A program made the position numbers and the translations under genes. The notes beneath the pieces were generated by a model. The model saw only the letters and a program-made list of their open reading frames with translations. It was not told the origin of the DNA and made no database searches. A stretch of DNA of 64,000 bases from Lepus europaeus (lineage: Eukaryota; Chordata; Mammalia; Lagomorpha; Leporidae), in the NCBI RefSeq assembly GCF_033115175.1, contig NC_084847.1:43137905-43201904 (forward strand), in the 5' to 3' direction. Positions 1 through 8,547 of the stretch are shown in pieces (positions within the stretch are counted from its first letter, which is position 1; every line of letters starts with the position of its first letter).

Positions 1-3000
1 GATGACATTTTATGCACTTGCCTAACGAAAAGAATTTGCTTTTCTCCAAAACCATTTTTACTGTGATTTTCTCGGTCCATTGCATACGAATTCCACCAAG
101 CTTTGTCCGGATATGACTGGATGAAACCAGAAATATCCGGTTGTGTTTTGGCTAACTCAATCCCAGATATAGCTACTGTCTCTGTGTTTGTGTTTTCCGG
201 ATATTATCAACGGACTTTATGGTTTTGAATGTTTTTATCAGGGAACATTTAATTTTATGCTGGGAAACACTAATTGGTTCCACATGAGACATCAACTCTA
301 CACATTCATATTTTCTAGGTAGAATGCTTGAGGAGCTGCGGCAAACAAACATGATATTTCTGTATGTATAGATGACCTTTAAGCACTTGTCTAAGGAAAA
401 GACTTTGCTTTTTCTAAAACCATTTTGACTGTGATTTTCTCAGTCTATTGCATACTAATTCCACCCCACTTTGTGCGGATATGACTGGATGAAACCAGGA
501 ATATCCGGTTGTGCTTTGCCTAACTCAATCGCAGATATTACTACATCCTCTGTGTTTGTGTGTTCTGGATATTATTGACGAGCTTTATTGTTTTGAATAT
601 TTTTATCAGGGAACGTTTAATTTTATACCGTAGAAACACTAATTTATTCCACATGGAGATACCAGCTCTACACATTCGTATTTTCTAGGGAGAAAGCTAG
701 AGGGACTTCGGCAAACAAACATGATATTTCTGTTTGTATAGATGACATTTTACGCACTTGCCATTCGAAAAGACTTTGCTTTTCTCTAAAACCATTTTTA
801 CTGTGATTTTCTCGGTCCATTGCATACGAATTCCCCCATACTTTGTCCGGATATGACTGGATAAAACCAGAAATATCCGGTTGTGTTTTGGCTAACTCAA
901 TCCCAGATATTGCTACAGCCTCTGTGTTTGTGTTTTCTGGATATTATCAAAGGACTTTATGGTTTTGATTTTTTTATCAGGGAATATTTAATTTTGTGCT
1001 GGAAAACACTAATTGGTTCCACATGGGGACAGCAGCACTAAACATTCGTATTTTCAGGGAGAAAGCTAGAGGAACTGCGGCAAACAAACATGATATTTCT
1101 GTTTGTATAGTTGACATTTTATGCACTGCCCGCAAGAAAAGACTTTGCTTTTCTCCAAAATCATTTTTACTGTGATTTCCTCAGTCCATTACATACGAAT
1201 TCCACCCAATTTTTTCCGGATATGACTGGATGAAACCAGGAATATCTGGTTGTGTTTTGGCTTATTATATCCCAGATATTGCTACAGCCTTAGTGTCTGT
1301 GTTTTCTGCATATTATCGATGGATTTTACTGTTTTAATGTTTTTATCGGGGAACATTTAATTTTGTGCTTAGAAACACTAATTGGTTCATCATGGAGACA
1401 CCAGCTCTACACATTTGTATTTTCAAGGGAGAAAACTAGAGGAACTGCGGCAAACAAACATGATATTTCAGTTTGTATAGATGACATTTTTTGCACTTGC
1501 CAAAAGAAAAGACTTTACTTTTCTCCATAAACATTTTTATTGTGATTTTCTCTGTCCATTGCATACGAATTCCACACCACTTTGTCCGCATATGACCTGT
1601 TGAAACCAGAAATATCCGGTTGTGTATTGGCTATCAATCTGAAAGATTGTGAAATCCTCTGTGTTTGTGTTTTCTGGATATTATCGACGTGCTTTACTGT
1701 TTTGAATATTTTTTCAGGGAACATTTAATTTTGTGCTGGGAAACACTAATTGGTTCATCATGTGGACACCAGCTCTACGCATTCATATTTTCTAGGGAGA
1801 AAGCTAGAGGAACTGCGGCAATCAAATATGATATTTCTTTTTGTGTAGATGACATTTTCTGCACTTGCCTAACAAAAAGACTTTGCTTTTCTCCAAAACC
1901 ATTTTTACTGTGATTTTCTCGGTCCATTACATACGAATTCCACACCATTTTACCGGATATGACTGGATGAAAGCAGAAATATCCGGTATTGTTTTGGCTA
2001 ACTCAATCCCAGATATTGCTACAGCCTCTGTGTTTGTGTTTTCCTGACATTATCCATGGACTTTATTGTTTTGAATGTTTTTTATCAGGGAACATTTAAT
2101 TTTGTTCTTGGAAACACTAATGGGTTCCACATGGAGCTAAAAGCTCTACACATTCGTATTTTCTAGGGAGAAAACTAGAGGAACTGCGGCAAACAAACAT
2201 GATATTTCTATTTTCATCGATGACAATTTATGCACTTGCCTAATGAAAAGACTTTGCTTTTCTCTAAAACCATTTTTACTGTGATTTACTCAGTCCATTG
2301 CATATGAATTCCATACCACTTGGTAAGGATATGACTGGATGAAACCAAAAATATCCGGTTGTGTTTTGGCTAACTCAATCAGAGATATTGTGAATGACTC
2401 TGTGTTTGTGTTTTCTGGATATTATCGATGGAGTTTATTATTTTGAATGTTTTTATCAGGGAACATTTAATTTCTTACCGTTGAATCCCTAATTGATTCA
2501 TCATGTGGACACCAGCTCTACGCATTCGTATTTTCTAGGGAGAAAACTAGAGGAACTGCGGCAAACAAACATGATATTTCTGTTTGTATAGATGACATTT
2601 TGTGCACTTGCCCAACGAAAAGAATTTGCTTTTCTCCATAACCATGTTTACTGTGATTTTCTCAGTCCCTTACATATAGATTCCACACGAGTTTAATGGA
2701 AATGACTGGATGATACCAGAAATATCCGGTTGTGTTTTGGCTTACTCAATCCGAAATATTGTGAAAGGTTCTGTGTTTGTGTTTTCCTGATATTATCGAT
2801 GGACTTTATTGTTTTGAATGTTTTTATCATAGATCATTTAATATTGTACTGTTGAAACACTAATTGGTTCCACATGGAGACACCAGCTCTACACATTCGT
2901 ATTTTCTAAGGAGAATGCTAGAGGAACTGTGGCAAACAAACATGATATTTCTGTTTGTATCGATGACATTTGATGCACTTGCCTAACGAAAAGACTTTGC

Positions 3001-4069
3001 TTTTCTCCAAAACCATTTGTACTGTGATTTTCTCGGTCCATTGCATACCAATTCCACACCACTTTGTCTGGATATAACTGGATGAAACCAGCAATATACG
3101 GTTTTGTTTTGGCTAACTTAATCCCAGATATTGCTACAGCCTCTATGTTTGTGTTTTCCGGATATTATCGATGGACTTTATTGTTTTGAATGTTTTTTAT
3201 CAGGGAACATTTAATTTTCTGCTTGGAAACACTAATTGGTTCCACATGGAGACAACAGCTCTACAAATTCGTATTTTCTAGGGAGAAAGCTAGAAGAACT
3301 GCGGCAAACAAACATGATATTTCTGTTTGTATCGATGACATTTTATGCACTTGCCTAACAAAAAGACTTTGCTTTTCTCCAAAACCATTTTTGCTCTGAT
3401 TTTCTGGGTCCATTGCAAACGAATTCCACAACAATTTGTCCAGATATGACTGGATGAAACCAGAAATATCCGGTTGTGTTTTGGCTAACTCAATCCGAAA
3501 TATTGCTACAGCCTGTCTGTTTGTGAATCCTGATATTATCGATGGACTTTATTGTTTTGAATGTTTTTATCAGGGATCATTTAATTTTGTACCGTTGAAA
3601 CACTAATTGGTTCCACCTGGAGACACCAGCTCTACACATTCTTATTTTCTATGGAGAAAGCTAGAGGACCTGTGGCAAACAAAGATGATATTTCTGTTTG
3701 TTTAGATGACATTTTATGCACTTGCCTAACGAAAAGACTTGGCTTTTCTCCAGAACCATTTTTACGCTGATTTTCTCGCTCCATTGCATACGACTTCCAC
3801 CCTAGTTTGTCCAGATATGACTGGATGAAACTGGAAATTTCCGGTTTTGTTTTAGCTAACTCAATCCCAGAGATTGCTACAGCCTCTGTGTTTGTGTTTT
3901 CCGGATATTATCCATGGACTTTATTGTTTTGAATGATTTTTATCGGGGAACATTTTATTTTCAGCTTGGATACAGGAATTGGTTTTACATGTATACACGA
4001 GCTCTACACATTCGTATTTTCTAGGGAGAAAGCTAGAGGAACTGCGGCAAACAAACATGATATTTCTGT
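1..4069. repeat. 371-bp satellite array, left block
   Basis: Eleven head-to-tail monomers can be counted by the recurring GATGACATTTTATGCACTTG start, at about 1, 371, 741, 1110, 1480, 1848, 2219, 2591, 2962, 3334 and 3705, giving units of 368-372 bp. The array runs off the left edge. Monomers differ by scattered substitutions and share an EcoRI-type GAATTC, a CCGGATAT/ATATCCGG dyad and a TTTTCTAGGGAGAAAGCTAGAGGAACTG-like block. The length is close to a centromeric satellite class reported for rabbit, but I cannot confirm identity. No full CENP-B box was seen. Short open frames recur in many monomers but shift phase between units and have no recognisable homologue, so none is called as a gene. 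Confidence 0.95.
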
Positions 4070-4622
4070 TGTAAGACCCCCGAAAGGTATCTCACACTTC
4101 TACCGACCCCAGAAACACGAATTCCAGTCCAATCGATGCAAGTGCATGAGGAAGTTTATTACATCTGCGCAGATGGGCCAACTCTAAGCACAACAGCACC
4201 CTCTAGTGCAGTGCGAGAAGAGAGGCCCCGATCATCAACCGCTCAAAGTATTTAAGGCTTAAAACCACAACATTAGCATATCTCCACAGCATTACACAAA
4301 GGATCACAAGATAAACCGCAGCATGACGAATTATCATAAGTTAAAGGGTTTTTCCTGGGTGAGGGGACAAAAAACCTTGAGCAAGCATAAACACGGGTTC
4401 ATCATGACCAAAAACTTAACATAGCTTCTAAAATAATTATCACATGCTCAATTATCTCATAAAAGCATTAGCACAATCATCACATGTTACAAGGTCAGCT
4501 AAAGTCTAGTTATCTAAAAAAAAATGCATTTTGCAAGCCCAGCCGTTTTGTACAAAAGCAAAACAGTATGCAGTTAGCTCACAAGCAACTCCAATTTAAC
4601 CCCATCCTGCCTCAATTTCACA
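4070..4622 (-). repeat. 3' LTR of the provirus (553 bp)
   Basis: The element begins TG and ends CA when read on either strand and matches the copy at 8,614-9,166 at 550 of 553 positions. I found the three differences by eye, around 4,357 (t/a), 4,397 (t/g) and 4,428 (t/c). Read on the minus strand it has a TATA-like TTAAATA (4,249-4,255) and an AATAAA polyadenylation signal (4,155-4,160), in the usual U3-R-U5 order. As the 3' LTR it would supply the poly(A) site for all viral transcripts, including the two bZIP messages. Confidence 0.95.
4155..4160 (-). terminator. AATAAA poly(A) signal in the 3' LTR
   Basis: TTTATT on the plus strand reads AATAAA on the minus strand, about 90 nt downstream of the TATA-like box. 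That is the expected spacing for an LTR whose R region lies between them. It is the likely 3' end signal of the genomic and spliced RNAs. Confidence 0.75.
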
Positions 4623-4640
4623 TTCCCCCCTTTTCTTTTT
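4623..4640 (-). promoter_or_regulatory. Polypurine tract
   Basis: Immediately upstream of the 3' LTR on the minus strand is an uninterrupted purine run, AAAAAGAAAAGGGGGGAA. This is the standard plus-strand DNA priming site of retroviruses. It confirms the minus orientation and the internal LTR edge. Confidence 0.9.
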
Positions 4641-4713
4641 GTCAAATTTTAATCTTAAAATTTAAGTGAAATTATGGGGATGAGTTATACCATTTGCACC
4701 ACAGCCATTAATA

Positions 4714-5268
4714 TTAGGTCCAAGGGGCAGGGACGCTGTCGGTGCGGACAATGCAGGTGGGGCGGCGCCGGTTCAGTACGAGAATCAGCTGCTGCCGCTC
4801 CTGCTCCAGCTCCCTGACCTGCATCTTTAGTACCGCGTTTCTGAACTCCAGCCGCTCAAACTCCCGCTGCAGGGTCTCCGTGCGCTCCTTCCTCCGGGCC
4901 CACACCGCCTTGTTCTGTTCCAAGCGCCTTTTCCTCCGCTCCTCCTGTTCGTCGAGCTCACTTTCTACAGGTTGGGGCCTCTTGTCCAGGTTTACCTTGT
5001 TAGCGTTGCCGTTGGCGGGGGCGTCTTTCCCATCCTCCGCCTCCTTTACCACTTCTTTCTTTCTTAAGTCCTTGGTGGTGACCTCGGTGCTGGTGTCCAC
5101 GGCTGCGTCAGGCATGCCCAGCTTTATCTCCAGCAAGGGCACGATTATGGTCCCAATGCATTTCAGCTCCTTCACGATCAGAGCCGAGCCGGGCCGTCCG
5201 GTCAGGGGGTCTTGCCCTGGCAGAGAGCCCGTGGTCACAAAAGGGTCGGGAATCTGCCCATGCATCAT
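4714..5268 (-). CDS. JDP2: JDP2-derived bZIP protein with in-frame prothymosin-alpha segment
   Basis: 184 aa, starting at ATG 5,268 with the double Met typical of JDP2. Residues 1-51 match the JDP2 N terminus (MMHGQIPDPFVTTGSLPG), shortened before EIKLG. Residues 52-90 match the N terminus of prothymosin alpha, including its own Met (MPDAAVDTSTEVTTKDL, then DAPANGNAN). KVNLD follows, then JDP2 resumes at residue 96 with KRPQPVESELDEQEERRKRR. The zipper has perfect heptad leucines at 133, 140, 147, 154 and 161, followed by RPTCIVRTDSV. The normal C-terminal tail is replaced by PAPWT. JDP2 is a nuclear AP-1/ATF-family repressor that dimerises with Jun proteins. The basic region here reads NKAVWARRKERTE, four residues shorter than the cellular form, so DNA binding is doubtful. 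No introns: derived from mRNA. A GTG-initiated extension to 5,286 is open but not needed. Confidence 0.93.
   Translation of the reverse strand: MMHGQIPDPFVTTGSLPGQDPLTGRPGSALIVKELKCIGTIIVPLLEIKLGMPDAAVDTSTEVTTKDLRKKEVVKEAEDGKDAPANGNANKVNLDKRPQPVESELDEQEERRKRRLEQNKAVWARRKERTETLQREFERLEFRNAVLKMQVRELEQERQQLILVLNRRRPTCIVRTDSVPAPWT
4984..5115 (-). other. PTMA: Prothymosin-alpha-derived insert within the JDP2 ORF
   Basis: These 132 bp encode residues 52-95 of the chimera. About 39 of them align with the start of prothymosin alpha, an acidic nuclear protein, beginning at its initiator Met. Codons for TTK and DLRKKEVV are contiguous, although I recall an intron near this point in the cellular gene, so the source was a processed transcript or retrocopy. 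The join on each side keeps frame and falls between JDP2 LG and KRPQ, which I suspect is a JDP2 exon junction (inference). The last codons, AAG GTA AAC, resemble a splice donor. The acidic tail of prothymosin is absent. Confidence 0.88.
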
Positions 5269-5286
5269 AGCAGGCCGGCCAGGCAC

Positions 5287-5896
5287 AGGGTCTGAAACGA
5301 GTGTGGGAGCACGAAACTTTTTCTTTATCCTGCAACAAAGGAGGGGAGCCGGGTATGAATACTAAACAGTCTTCAAAAGTCCCACCCCGAGCAGATTCCA
5401 AGAGCCACTCCACTCAAGATAAGACTCTTAAAAGACCGTCCAGTTGAAACTTTGGTGTTGTAAAGTTAAAATCCGAGTTTAAGCTGATAGGCGGCAGCCG
5501 GCCGCCTCCCCATGCGCCCACCAAATCCGCTGCCAGACACAGGTTTACAAACACATCTCTGTGCCTTGCAGCCGATTTTATGAGCACAAAAGCAAGTCTA
5601 CAGGGTAGGGGAAGCATGTTCCGCGGGATAGAAAAATTACAAAAAGGCATCAGAATTTAAAAACAGAAAATACAACAGAGACAAAAACAGAAAACACATC
5701 CCTTGACCCAAATACTTTTTGTGACTTTCACACACCCTCTTCGACTTACTTTAAACATTTTACCATTTTTATTTCAGTCTAGAGTAAACTAGCCATCCGG
5801 ATAAAGTCATCCTTACAAACCATGTCCTTTTCTTATGTAAAAAGCTCTCTCTCTTTTTAACCCTTTTTACCAACAATACTCTTTCCTTTCATGTCC
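5287..5896 (-). other. Spacer between the two captured ORFs
   Basis: About 600 bp follow the CEBPE stop. The first part (5,650-5,896) is AT-rich and without long frames. The second part is moderately GC-rich with an open frame at 5,414-5,650 (78 aa) that I do not recognise. A frame from ATG 5,413 overlaps the JDP2 start out of register, but it would be removed if the acceptor at 5,330 is used. It could be remnant env, host UTR carried in with either gene, or JDP2 leader. Only the last 60 bp are plausibly JDP2 5' UTR. Confidence 0.5.
5329..5353 (-). promoter_or_regulatory. Candidate splice acceptor before the JDP2 ORF
   Basis: The minus strand reads a pyrimidine-rich tract, GGCTCCCCTCCTTTGTTGCAG, with exon sequence starting at 5,329. 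This is 61 nt ahead of the JDP2 ATG. Splicing from the leader donor at 8,553 to here would give a subgenomic message with the JDP2 chimera as first long frame and would remove the out-of-frame ATG at 5,413. Confidence 0.55.
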
Positions 5897-6550
5897 CTAA
5901 TGTTTAGTGACCAATGACATTAAATTTATAACAGCTTTCAAAAACCTGTGCAGGATATTTAGCTCCTGCGTAAGCTGCTCCACGCGCCTGCGCAGCTGCT
6001 CATTCTCTGCCATGTACTGCTGTATCTCCAGGATGCGCCGCTTGGTCTTGCGCACGGCGATATTGTTGCGCTCCCGCCGCAGCCGGTACTCCAGGCTGTC
6101 ATTCACTGCCTTCTTGCCCTCCTGCGAGGGGTCAGCCGAGGAGGGCGCCTCGAGGGGGCTGCTGGGGGGCACGGTGGTGGCCAAGGGGGCCTCGGGGACG
6201 CACTGGGGCTGGCCCGGTGCCGTCAGGGTTGGGGGCAGGTGCACGGGGGGCACAGTGGTGGCCAAGGGGGCCTCGGGGACGCACTGGGGCTGGCCCGGCG
6301 CCGTCAGGGTTGGGGGCAGGTGCACGGTCGTCTGCCCGCAGTGTGCCACCTGGTACTGCAGGGGATTGTAACTGCCCCAGTTGCCACCTCGGCCGCCCTC
6401 TGGCCCCCGGGGCTTCTCCTTCACAGCCACCGTCCTAGGGTTGTAGCTCCCTGGGCTGCTGTCAGGTGCCGACTCCATGGCAGAAAGGTCGGAGAGCAAA
6501 GCCGGGGACTGTTCCTCCTGGAAGCCCTCGAAGCCCTGGGAGGCGAACAT
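5897..6550 (-). CDS. CEBPE: C/EBP-epsilon-derived bZIP protein
   Basis: 217 aa from ATG 6,550. Residues 12-30 ([19 protein letters not shown]) resemble part of the C/EBP-epsilon activation domain. A large internal deletion then joins to [20 protein letters not shown] (31-50) and [16 protein letters not shown] (59-74), diagnostic of this paralogue. Residues 76-102 are duplicated in tandem as 103-129. The bZIP domain starts at [23 protein letters not shown]. Four residues covering the conserved Ser-Arg DNA contacts are missing (RKTKRR), four more are missing in the fork (QQYMAENE), and one Lys is missing in VNDSL. Heptad positions Y179, L186, L193 and L200 are kept. After residue 200 the normal tail is replaced by an unrelated 17 residues. 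The cellular factor (about 281 aa) drives granulocyte maturation. This version should dimerise but bind DNA poorly (inference). No intron. Confidence 0.93.
   Translation of the reverse strand: MFASQGFEGFQEEQSPALLSDLSAMESAPDSSPGSYNPRTVAVKEKPRGPEGGRGGNWGSYNPLQYQVAHCGQTTVHLPPTLTAPGQPQCVPEAPLATTVPPVHLPPTLTAPGQPQCVPEAPLATTVPPSSPLEAPSSADPSQEGKKAVNDSLEYRLRRERNNIAVRKTKRRILEIQQYMAENEQLRRRVEQLTQELNILHRFLKAVINLMSLVTKH
6164..6325 (-). repeat. 81-bp tandem duplication inside the CEBPE ORF
   Basis: Two adjacent 81 bp copies (6,245-6,325 and 6,164-6,244) encode the same 27 residues, [15 protein letters not shown]...TTVPP. They differ by about two silent bases. The duplication preserves frame and enlarges a proline-rich linker between the CGQT motif and the bZIP domain. 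Template slippage during reverse transcription is a likely origin. Confidence 0.95.
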
Positions 6551-6830
6551 TTAAGCAAAGCCTGGCGGGGTAGGGAAGTTGCAAAAGAATTAATACTTGG
6601 CCCCAACCAATCTGCCGCGAGTGTGGGTTTCCATACGCAGTTTATATACAGAAGCTTGAACGCAGCGCAAGTCAGCACTGCCCAGTTTGTTATAGTGCTG
6701 TGCCTGTCGCTGCATCCACGCCCCCACATCCAGCCCAGACCAGATCAATCAGCAACATCTCGACCCAGTCCCTAGTGCCAGCTCTCCGTTATGGTTAAAG
6801 CTTCCCCTAGCTGAATAAAGCTTTCTTTAG
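6551..6830 (-). other. Unassigned proviral segment upstream of CEBPE
   Basis: About 280 bp lie between the integrase scrap and the CEBPE start. An open frame crosses it (6,421-6,729) but runs into the CEBPE region out of register and shows no motif I recognise. It may be degenerate pol end, env leader or host 5' UTR captured with CEBPE. GC content is high compared with the surrounding satellite. Confidence 0.4.
6561..6590 (-). promoter_or_regulatory. Candidate splice acceptor before the CEBPE ORF
   Basis: The minus strand reads TTGCAACTTCCCTACCCCGCCAG with exon sequence from 6,561, only 11 nt ahead of the CEBPE ATG at 6,550. The tract is less perfect than the one at 5,330. Use of this site would make CEBPE the first open frame of a spliced message. 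Confidence 0.4.
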
Positions 6831-6854
6831 CTAAACCCCCCTGCACCCTGGCCA

Positions 6855-6940
6855 CCTCTGGCTTGCCCGGGAGACAAAGCTGGGTCCATTATCTGAACCC
6901 AGTACCTTTGGTTGCCCAAATCGGGGAAACATTGGCGCTT
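6855..6940 (-). pseudogene. pol: Integrase catalytic-core fragment (pol remnant)
   Basis: The frame contains PRFGQPKVLGSDNGPSFVSR, the integrase core stretch around the second acidic residue of the DDE triad. It follows the RNase H scrap with only a few residues between, so the rest of RNase H, the zinc-binding N terminus and the first part of the core are deleted. The frame ends in stops within about 30 bp. Non-functional. Confidence 0.85.
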
Positions 6941-6949
6941 CGTCGGAAA

Positions 6950-7131
6950 AGCCTTTGTCTGTTCTGAGTTCCCCATGGGTAGTGGCGAAAGCGTACCTGC
7001 TGTTCTTGTGAATTTTCACCCACTCCTTTTTTCTTGGCTGCACGGAGTGCTTGGTCCATAGCGATCAGCTCTGCCCGCCAAGCAAAGTTCTCGGGAGGGG
7101 GGTTGGAGATAGAAACCAAGACCACTGACCT
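6950..7131 (-). pseudogene. pol: RNase H fragment (pol remnant, frameshifted)
   Basis: Two overlapping frames carry consecutive parts of a gammaretroviral RNase H. One has ENFAWRAELIAMDQALRAAKK (about 7,100-7,033) with the catalytic Glu region. After a shift, the next has KNSRYAFATTHGELRTDKGF (about 7,004-6,950), where the usual catalytic Asp before SRYAF is Asn. The frameshift, the substitution and the missing RT and tether show it is dead. Confidence 0.85.
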
Positions 7132-7500
7132 CGTTCGGCCGCCTCTCACTGTTGTCCCCGTTGTACTCCGGAAGCTAGGGGGATGTCGGCTCACGTGGGC
7201 CCGTCCCGGACACCGCAGGAGGTGATGGAGCATTATCCATAGGAACCTGGGCAGGGCCTGCATCCCCAACACTATCCCCAGCCGTGTGACGGACCACACG
7301 TATCCCAGCAAGGGAGGGGCCGCTGTCGCCCAGCCTCACCACTCCGCTGCTGCCGTCTTTCCTCTCGCTGGCTTGCAGAGGCCGTTTTCGGTCAGTTCAG
7401 TCCCGTGTGGCAGACGTGCACCACTGGATTCCCGTTGTTAGTCGGATCTTAAGCAGACTTGTCCTTTTGGGCACTTCTCTGCGCTTTTGTCGGTCTCCCG
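7132..7500 (-). other. Unassigned GC-rich proviral segment
   Basis: This segment lies between the gag remnant and RNase H. It is GC-rich, and frames across it (for example VRLGDSGPSLAGIRVVRH, then an open stretch to a stop near 7,160) have no motif I recognise from gag, protease or reverse transcriptase. It could be rearranged pol or a further piece of captured host RNA. Confidence 0.4.
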
Positions 7501-7509
7501 GGGTCCCTG

Positions 7510-7585
7510 CCTATTCTGATTTTCCCTTACTCTGCTGCCCTTTAACTGTGGTGGCCAGGATCCTAATTAGTTCCTGTTTCTTAGC
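7510..7585 (-). pseudogene. gag: Possible gag CA/NC-junction remnant
   Basis: A short minus-strand frame reads KKQELIRILATTVKGQQ, which resembles the charged region at the end of gammaretroviral capsid running into nucleocapsid. A stop follows within ten codons and no zinc knuckle is readable. It would sit just where the capsid/nucleocapsid boundary should be if most of gag is deleted. Confidence 0.4.
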
Positions 7586-7759
7586 CCATCTTAAACTTCC
7601 CCTTTTGTTTTTAACTAAATAACTTTAACCCCTTCAGCTAATCTCTTCAGGAGAGTCTGGCAGTAGAGTCTGAGTCTCCTACAGAGTTTCATTTAAGTAT
7701 AGTAAAATTAATGTTAGTAAAACAGGCCCTGCAAGTCCTGTCAGGGCTTGTGATCCCAG

Positions 7760-8056
7760 TTATAAGGTGGAGAAGGGCGGCCAGTTAGAACGGGTCGGGG
7801 GTCCTCCCTTCTCCATTTCATCGGATTCTTCCTCCTCCATTTCTCTTCTGGTTTCCAAAAAGGGCACCGCGGGCCTCTTTGGGAAGCGGGGGATATAAGG
7901 TGCCATCCTAAGGAGGCGAGGGGCTGGCCACTCAGATGTACAGAAACTTGTCCAGTTCTTCTTTTGCACTCTTATAGACAAGTTTTGGGCCCGCTCCCGG
8001 ACCTCTCTCCAATGACCTAAAGTAAGACTCAAAGGTGTAGTTAATTCCTGTCCCAT
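7760..8056 (-). pseudogene. gag: gag matrix start, truncated
   Basis: ATG at 8,056 opens [16 protein letters not shown], the N-myristoylation signal and first helix of a gammaretroviral matrix protein, continuing to [12 protein letters not shown]. The frame runs 98 residues, the last third being Glu- and Pro-rich, then meets TAA at 7,760-7,762. Capsid is absent. A 98 aa myristoylatable matrix peptide could still be made. The upstream in-frame ORF extension to 8,125 lacks matrix similarity, so I chose the MGQ start. Confidence 0.9.
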
Positions 8057-8153
8057 GTTGGAGGGGAAAGGCAAATAAGGAAAGTATATTAGAACACAGA
8101 AACAATCACAAGACTCACAAATCACAAGACTTCACAAAGACACTGCGCGCAAA

Positions 8154-8297
8154 ACCAAGACAAAACCGAAACCACAACTTCCGACGGGAGTGGCTGCTGC
8201 CACCAGCCCTTCTCCCGGGGAAGAAGACCGAGACAAAACTGAAACCAAAACTTCCGACGGGAGTGGCTGCTGCCACCAGCCCCCTTCTCCCGGGGAA
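8154..8297 (-). repeat. 72-bp leader duplication
   Basis: Two imperfect copies in the untranslated leader share ACTTCCGACGGGAGTGGCTG and TCTCCCGGGG. They differ by a few substitutions and a two-base length change in the C run. Confidence 0.85.
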
Positions 8298-8547
8298 GAA
8301 AACCTTTTACCTGGTGGGAGAGCGGCCTAGCCAGCCTCCCCCAAATCACCGCCACTGGAGCATCCCCCAGGGCCCGAGCCAGGGGTCGCGGACACGTCTG
8401 TCCTTTCCTACTACTGGCTCAACTCTTTCGGCGCCTAGCACCCGGACGCCTAGCGCCCGTACAACATAAACCTCTGGTACGTCAAGCGCCCCGGGAAAAA
8501 ATAAAAAAAAATCAACAAAACACACAAAAACACTTAAAACAGCAAAA

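Noticed and set aside
5269-5286. N-terminal extension of the JDP2 ORF
   Set aside because: Its first codon is GTG. The ATG at 5,268 matches the natural double-Met start, so the shorter form is preferred.
4742-5365. 207-aa plus-strand frame antisense to the JDP2 chimera
   Set aside because: Shadow of the GC-rich minus-strand ORF; Ser/Cys/Arg-rich with no domain.
5907-6775. Plus-strand frames antisense to CEBPE (154-178 aa)
   Set aside because: Mirror of the 81-bp duplication and the GC-rich bZIP coding strand.
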